This document shows, in pieces, positions 63,901-64,000 of a stretch of DNA of 64,000 nucleotides. The notes beneath the pieces are model-generated. The model was not told the origin of the DNA and searched no databases. It saw only the letters and a program-made list of their open reading frames with translations. Position 1 is the stretch's first letter, and the number at the start of each line of letters is the position of its first letter. The stretch is taken from NCBI GenBank assembly GCA_023382975.1, contig JAHDXO010000032.1, positions 54,360 through 118,359 on the forward strand. Direction: 5' to 3'. This DNA comes from Pirellulaceae bacterium. GTDB taxonomy: Bacteria; Planctomycetota; Planctomycetia; Pirellulales; Pirellulaceae. The translations under genes were made by a program, and so were the position numbers.

Positions 63901-64000
63901 GCGGGACGTCGATCACGCTGGGGGATTCGGCGAATGATTCGTTCCATGCGGGGTCGTTGACGTTCTCTTCGGGCGGCGCGGTACAGATCATCGAGGACGG
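45975..64000 (+). CDS. Giant LEPR-XLL / autotransporter-type beta-strand-repeat surface protein (3' end beyond window)
   Basis: One forward frame is open from ATG 45975 to the window end, about 6008 codons with no stop. Instead of a classical signal peptide, the N-terminus is basic and carries the planctomycete LEPR-XLL motif (LQLEPLEARHLLA, residues 35-46). The rest is Gly/Thr/Asn/Ala-rich beta-helix sequence. At least a dozen autotransporter-associated beta-strand repeats of form LTKTGAGTLTLSGANTYSGDTTISAGTL occur (for example near 47200, 47510, 49510, 50195, 51370, 51700, 52940, 53250, 54265, 56310, 56620, 62115). Also present are two AFxxIAEAI-type segments (about 51000, 53900) and a CBM6-like insert (58120-58740). 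No autotransporter barrel is seen here. It is likely a huge adhesin or surface-coat protein. Confidence 0.9.
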   Translation, partial: MRPAPQSLKSDLSESKRANRATRIRRIRRRTRLLQLEPLEARHLLAIFTWIGAGDDGNWNTTGNWSGGAAPSGTTHTLVFNTGNVTGAQYSTNNDIPDLTDITIQVLDGSTAAGANFTLAGNEVGLSAAGLSNATGAAADTTLISLNLSGPGGITSSGPGRLTLTGSNSFDGVVTVSGGGFLRVNNTSALGSTAAGVILQNSSTSGGQGTTLELNGTFTVPAGETLEMNSNSSGDRRTAMLRVSGTPEWAGPITVKGSGLTQFYHDLKITGDIMGGSGYTGTVLMRGSGMGTIAGSIHIPTGTLSKTDGSTFVIGAAGKTYNWTNTQVSVGTLRLAVPDLLPATTVVNIGQGDGSSPVLDLNGNSQTIAGLTHTAGTGGTKSVTSTAAATLTVNNATARTYGGVISGAGLSLTKTGAGNLTLSGTNTFGGDTRIGDGAIILGNALALQNSTLNLDAADTGGLSFGMLTAATFGGLKGTRDMALQNTTPAAVALTVGGNNQSTEYSGNLTGLGSLAKAGTGTLTLTGANTYAGVTAINAGVLSVSSDGNLGTPPASNLPGSLTISGATLQATAGFTLDSRRGIALGPGTGSGTGTIEVAAGETLVYDGIMANNGAGTGSLSKMDAGTLALGGASTYGGSTTILAGTVQLTGGDNRLPTGTTVAFSGTSSLDVGSTSQTLSAMTFPNTTSTTTISGAGGSLIVNGVADLQIGPGGALGSNPLITVDMSNLSNFTYQAPANTFRVGLKSGTTNSVALGQVATVTLAQNNTITAAILAIGDTSASNDGGNSTLNLGAANALNVNAINVGASGRSDATLTFAAGLTDPTVTIRGTSGGDSAVPTWNIGTINQFNGAGQTTFTAAVNLSSGSLDARVTALRIANADSGSGTTRTGTGNASLVMGAGDLAVDTLTVGRIAGTGTISGTFRANGAFTLDNPAGTLRATTIRLAENLITATGGTRQVVGTLNLTNGTVLAQDLQLGTQTGNATTTASLNWTAGAIRNYDAATDLTVTDLALTANGAGERSFMVDAGRTVTANAIISQTGGAAAIAKDGDGTLILGDRPSGSNNNAGLGLTVNTGTVHLSKTSSGSAQAIGTGGLTINDGLIVATGSGGDQIANAAEVTINGGRLDLNGTNETIDGLKGSGGSVVNDGGWDVTLTVGAGNDGGATYSGVIADRTTGTGTIALVKNGTGTQTLSGNNTYTGDTLITGGGKLQAGHDNAFGTTGTVTITNTANNQLFLSNGVNVDRPLVIQGGAVVGQGALHVPSGAATYSGQINITGNASAGGHFGGGTLTLAGPITSSVNVVFRAGTMIVANSGNSFDSASVGGTVRLAADNVLPTHATVTVGAGTTGVLDLNGYNQSLNAVTKGANAATINNTAADTTSVLTLGNNDATSEYAGVLANSGTGATLALIKTGSGTLTLSGTNSYTGGTTVNDGTLQFSTNNNLGGTGGITLGAATLESTAATAVSVNRTVTLTDHSSLRAGAGPLSLTGMITDGGASYGLSFLSGVILVENPANDFDGPSFVLSGATLGGSGTVGGPVTVNAGGFVTPGTSPGILTFGNGLALNSNATLTIEINAFAGVPLAGTHYDQADVLGSVNLNADSDTGAILNLVVPLPVLRGSTYTLINNDGSDSVQGTFADLAEGETITIGTNTFVLSYVGGDGNDVVLRENGSPPDLVFVDDSGSNFNLGHPPELDEVIPDADFGAAGYQTAIYGVNAFSTIAEAIAAVSDTGRIVVNAGTYAEDVNLNRTVTLQLTESPGITTTSFASIAGSTVDTFGLTLSTDGGADPIAGVIAGTGGLNKIGTGTLTLSGANTYSGDTTISAGTLKLGAANVIPDGAGRGNVVFDPASGTATLDLGGFSETINGLSSSGAGSSFVDTSVAGGPYTLTLGGGNASGSFGGVIRNTAGTVALIKTGTGTQTLSGANTYSGATIVSQGTLKLGVDNSLPTTTALTVGSGTTVGTLDMAGFNQTIGALTAAANNAAPSSITIGSDTTLTVSGDLTLANNTDGGRTDLTMNGAGSLVVNGANIRVGNNTGGTNVSSKANLDLTALSSFTATLSGSLIVQASGDNSAADTASLRLSNTANSITATNVYVGNSATGGVNTLTLGAGTNLIQADTVHLGRGNRDSGVLSFGANTTGTVTLRNRAGTGRAAVLMGNNSNQTTGYTTNNVFDTTGHSADLLIGTLTTAPATRTGTMTNTFSFDQGTLDIATINLAVAKGSGSSTNTLNIGGGTVSLGNAGAGSVTLATAATGILNITGGVVTSSVTFTKATGAGTATVTLNGGTLDMGGRNLGGATAINTLNFQSGTLQNVAQINNGAIGLTKTTAGTLILAGTNAYSGDTIVVDGTLQLGSDDAIPDGTGKGNVSVVGTLDLNGLSDTINGLSGSGTIDNTAAGAAGLTVGNNDASGTFDGAIQNTAGAVSLTKIGAGVLTLTADHTYAGTTTVSGGTLALVSSTSNNTLSQSPTIDVQTGALLDVTGLDTGSATDTLILTSGQTLKGTGTVTGNVTALAGSHTAPGSSVGIQTYVGDLSYNTGANLDIEIVGGFIGTPVAGTNYDQIDLQGQLNLDADDGGGVTLNLSISGGAIVPGSMFTIINNDGADPVQGTIFDDVPDGGMITAGGNTFYVFYSGGDGNDVVLLESSAIYVEDTAWNSLNVNDTIADADFGRPGNQPAIYGVTAFNNIADALTAAGSAGRVIVNDGDYPEAVSLTGTQMLTVTLGATVTTSSLAAVAGTTVEINGTALVTGDVNSTTVAGSMIGAGGLTKQGSGTLTLTGAATHGGVTTVNGGTLSVDTDGSLNESAELNLGAGTFQVLNGATATVGSVTNAAGAGSLLVDEGTMTVASGLAVDTLRVGNMDPSGGTATLTVNGGAVTIGNGTETLDIGMRQNNMTTNSGTPTLVGTLNLTAASEVTIDVAGIRMGNILGAPTNEGTVRGNLQLSTGGSNTITATTILAGDSSDRGNAVMSTIQLGGASNAIRATSLTLGGRKSQGQITNPGNGSLVLEGKAPGSRVNVDLANSADGTGAIGTGNLNMSSGTITALIDVLRLGRQNTGGGLATGTLTFAAGSVSANSVAMGTGTRAVGVVQQNGGTFTVVGSVTDGTGSGRINVDRGTMTVGTGLTVDNLRVGCSDSFVTTASLTVAGGAVAIGTGAAGNHLEVGRRNSNNNNNATGTLDLTDAVSVNINVDEVRVGTSGNGSSGTAIGNLLLSQIGTNTVTANSILVSDSSANTNTAAPGSKLQLGGNNVLQANNVTVGGRKGNGEVSYASPGGALFLTGEAGGSSTANLSIGSNVVGNTGTHAVGLVDLTGGTVQASLNGLYIGRHSEGGGSGTGTLAFDAGVIAANAIELARTDLSGSGSTNDALTKGFIDQSGGTLQFGTLTQFNGTAAYNWSGGRLQNLPGQDLSNANVPIGLLGAAEHEFEVDQGQSATIQNSASFVGDGGWLKTGEGTLVLIGNNSYEGNTTIHAGTLRLGAGEVIPDGPDKGTVVLASDGTLDLGGFDETINGLSGSGSVDNTLGTDTYTLTVGGAGATSTFSGTIQNSIGAVALTKVGTGTLRLTGTSSYAGLTDVQGGILLIDGENTSAGAVTVNGSAMLGGVGTIAGQVTVNSGGTITGGTLGTIGAPGAADVGTLTVGSLSLDGGTFQADLVGDAADQIRTSGTINLASGTLSLNAGGSTTAGTSFRLIDNTAAGSIAGPFSTIAEGDTATVNGRNAYFSYIGGTGNDFTLNTAGAAMYTETVAGADFELRLIDTSPVATLELLRNGTVVDSRRIDFVNSYTINGIADETDTLTVNYTASGGFFDIPVTFDGGAGGNDSLTITGGAFTEVTLNHTDAHSGSVDVDGTVVTYTGLEPVLVGVGGTHLTVNLTDGDDTTQFSMLDADADTNVDDLEILSLTGTHERTTVLDIGGYSRLSIHGGGGDDRLLLAAFTPGVFTGELAINGGGQTDFVLLGTALNVASLDVTAAATVLNANVTTSGGGEVAIHSAAWIGNSITIDTSAGSGGDVSFAGTVSGLSVSPDLTINAGTGGMVTFADEIGAFSIPIPAPVGYFEVGGRIVAEAEEFTRRTATSYPDNWLIVPDEDSGAGVLAGARGDGRYIQSLPDQAGTGGSPTGAPSIEYDFFVTTAGTYRLYLRWANNQNVGGGGNSDSIFVDIVQKKDGVTPALGTAPNLVADWYQLGNNNGTFAWDGGGQAEANVGSAANNPVVWSLTPGLYTFRISQREDGAAVDAWTLQQNSRPAPSGVGPGTSYTGVELNDLRIVSAKSAAFEDTVSATSFTQESVVDVTVFDGAVTLTDFNVWGGDAQVRGDLTVTDGGVIGLNGATATLTAEGAVSIGTGSGNFVVGQRLVGSSLATVGTVDFSAASSVSLDLDELLLGYLDDGSANVVGSVAGTLSLSAAGANMVNANVAIIAYSEMQPNTTVTSVVTLGGSTNDLNITHLLVGGTKSDGRMDIVAGGTLELTGKAGAGTGTLTIGQRATSTSFRSSGTMDLSGASNVDIQVDQIRIGVVDNQGGTGDSKGTLILGDTNLIDAKTIVVSESEMWLNQPQSVVRLGADNTIKVDSFTIGGSRGDGLVNFRAAGGTLNLTGSTGAAANLFIGNCVLQTTNTTRGEMNLNGGTFNATLDNLQIGFRERRDGQSPSTTGILSFDAGTVTANILTIGKGVDDGAGAGRGLGTLNVGGGSLTVGSIAMAVGTSTGSTGTINQTGGTIAVTGPVVDGVGTSTINVDNGTMTVANGLAVDNLRVGFRNTPGTATATLAVNGGAVSIGNGTESLMIGTHDGPSTATTVTGTLDLENASSVAINVASVGVGIITAGSGALSGNYAIGNLRLSDIGTNTITADSITLSDSANYSGNADTPGSTLTLGTSANIIATDTFYIGRRKGNALVAFSGPGGTLDLGSALQRTDLVIGLNDTGTSSFNRGELNLTGGAGGTLYLNDLTVGSGTTGSTSGGAVGLFTGGAGTIDIGPQGSDTATILVARNDGGSTSSTGGVIGTIDWTAVGELIAEIDQFLIGTALNSSTAKGTVLLAHDNTVYADLIRIGDSTNVSHTTADLTSSLTLGGSNDLFVDTFRLGERRASAAVDVRGPGSSVSLAGRNVAGTDLVVGRNAVATSSFVTGTLDLSNAATFNATLGQFHIGVKGDTAEGRARGLVTLASDNAISVNQIIVGQSGDTGATGANEQSQLRLGGGVNTITTTASALDFLVGDRKTTGLVEFAMPAGVLNLGTAANPVNLVLGRKSVSTAANPAGTMDLRAGTGNISANNLTLGQVTNTSGTGVPSGTLQINGGTVTVTSNLTLGDRGRGTVDFEAGTLQFGTLWTVSGTPDFNWSGGRLQNPPGQDASNTNVTIDLLTSTNHEFEVDAGRTATIQSAASLADVGSLLKSGAGTLTFSGANTFSGETVIESGTLALVRASSNNNVANSSAITVDFGAVLDVTGLNSGRLELAAGQTLRGNGTVTGNVTATATSRIEPGSSAGVLTIHGNVVLQSSSTYRAEIGGLTPGSGSGFHDQLVVNGTLTINTARLDVALLDGFAPNSAVQQSFVIIANDETDDVIGTFAGLPEGSPVQVGGSTLYITYSGGDGNDVVLNSQPVVNGTNGMNDTLVLRRDTGGTNLVFSLNGAAFVALGPIAALPNFTFNGLNGHDLMIVDATYGLPMPIGGAFFHGGANTLGTNPDPTPGTNVGDSLQVIGAGDANHAYAYLPDGTTTGHGAMVVVQVADLTPLGLISFTGLDSFNNQAAAVEIGNVAVAATVFPGNDDVLTLADGRRVTSADASLLDALVISGSSGGRTFTPLAVQHAGLLLLDTGLTATGLPPDGVADSVTIAGGSGHGIVDVVIDTRDGTLGVESVRVTGTLSVLGSIEVSSLGIDFDGGTLVAGPGGAVTLDAGGGAIGRTGTNVDVIATDLTANATAGIVLHTNVTDAALANTGTGDVRIDDDGELNLLGLTVVDGDAQARANGALTDGATAVVSVSGNATFSGTSITLGDSANDSFHAGSLTFSSGGAVQIIED
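54480..61990 (+). repeat. Long homologous internal modules of the giant gene
   Basis: Modules of the form INVDxGTMTVxxGLxVDNLRVG...GGAVxIGxGTExL..G recur near 54480, 55300 and 60145. A closing module (FNWSGGRLQNxPGQD.SN.NV.I.LL...HEFEVD.G..ATIQ..AS) occurs near 56140 and again near 61950. Each closing module leads directly into a beta-strand repeat. This points to duplication of blocks of several hundred codons. Confidence 0.75.
58120..58740 (+). other. CBM6/malectin-like insert in the giant protein
   Basis: A segment of about 200 residues (YFEVGGRIVAEAEEF ... YDFFVTTAGTYRLYLRWAN ... GGQAEANVGSAANNPVVWSLTPGLYTFRISQREDGAAVDAWTL) interrupts the repetitive sequence. It has the EAE start, the TYRLYLRW strand and the late DAW typical of CBM6-like carbohydrate-binding domains. 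It suggests the protein binds glycans. Confidence 0.65.

Overview
The window reads as a high-GC planctomycete chromosome, probably of the Pirellulales type. The signs are a DUF1559 pseudopilin with an N-terminal methylation motif, an LEPR-XLL N-terminal motif on a giant secreted protein, many secreted proteins and lipoproteins, a TAT-exported Gfo/Idh/MocA oxidoreductase, IS66 and IS21 elements, and short dispersed palindromes between genes. No rRNA, tRNA or CRISPR array was found.

Region 1 (1-12850) is accessory DNA. It opens with an IS66 element on the minus strand (tnpC cut by the window edge, tnpB, tnpA). An IS21 element at 2111-4834 follows, with a frameshifted istA and an intact istB. 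Next comes a compact, visibly AT-richer minus-strand operon of six genes (9561 down to 4886): DUF6932 nucleotidyltransferase-like protein, XRE/HExxH regulator-protease, zinc-ribbon DUF4186 protein, radical SAM enzyme, ASCH-domain protein and P-loop kinase. It has a well-formed promoter whose -10 box lies in a palindrome. This is the best candidate for an undescribed system. To its right lie a vapBC toxin-antitoxin pair between two identical 34-bp direct repeats, several decayed repeats (including a remnant of a second vapB), and an Rpn-type PD-(D/E)XK nuclease gene.

Region 2 (12850-30543) is a mosaic of housekeeping and secreted-protein genes: a beta-helix protein, a TlpA-like thioredoxin, a transglutaminase-like/discoidin-like protein, a FlgI-like HEAT lipoprotein, smc, DUF4058, a Gfo/Idh/MocA oxidoreductase, a small lipoprotein, a DUF1559 pseudopilin, a zinc-ribbon/EIIA fusion, pyrF and a small membrane protein.

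Region 3 (30551-35482) joins a papain-like hydrolase to trkA and trkH, with overlapping reading frames, so potassium uptake is encoded as a tight operon.

Region 4 (35803-42642) is a cluster for a cell-envelope complex of unknown role: a pseudokinase-TM-TPR protein, a polytopic membrane protein interrupted by an in-frame TAG, and a lipoprotein joining a degenerate NUC1-like domain to a DUF900-type alpha/beta hydrolase.

Region 5 (42837-64000) holds a secreted clan-A glycoside-hydrolase-like protein and then one uninterrupted reading frame of more than 6000 codons that runs off the window. It encodes a giant LEPR-XLL/autotransporter-type beta-strand-repeat surface protein and accounts for the last 18 kb.
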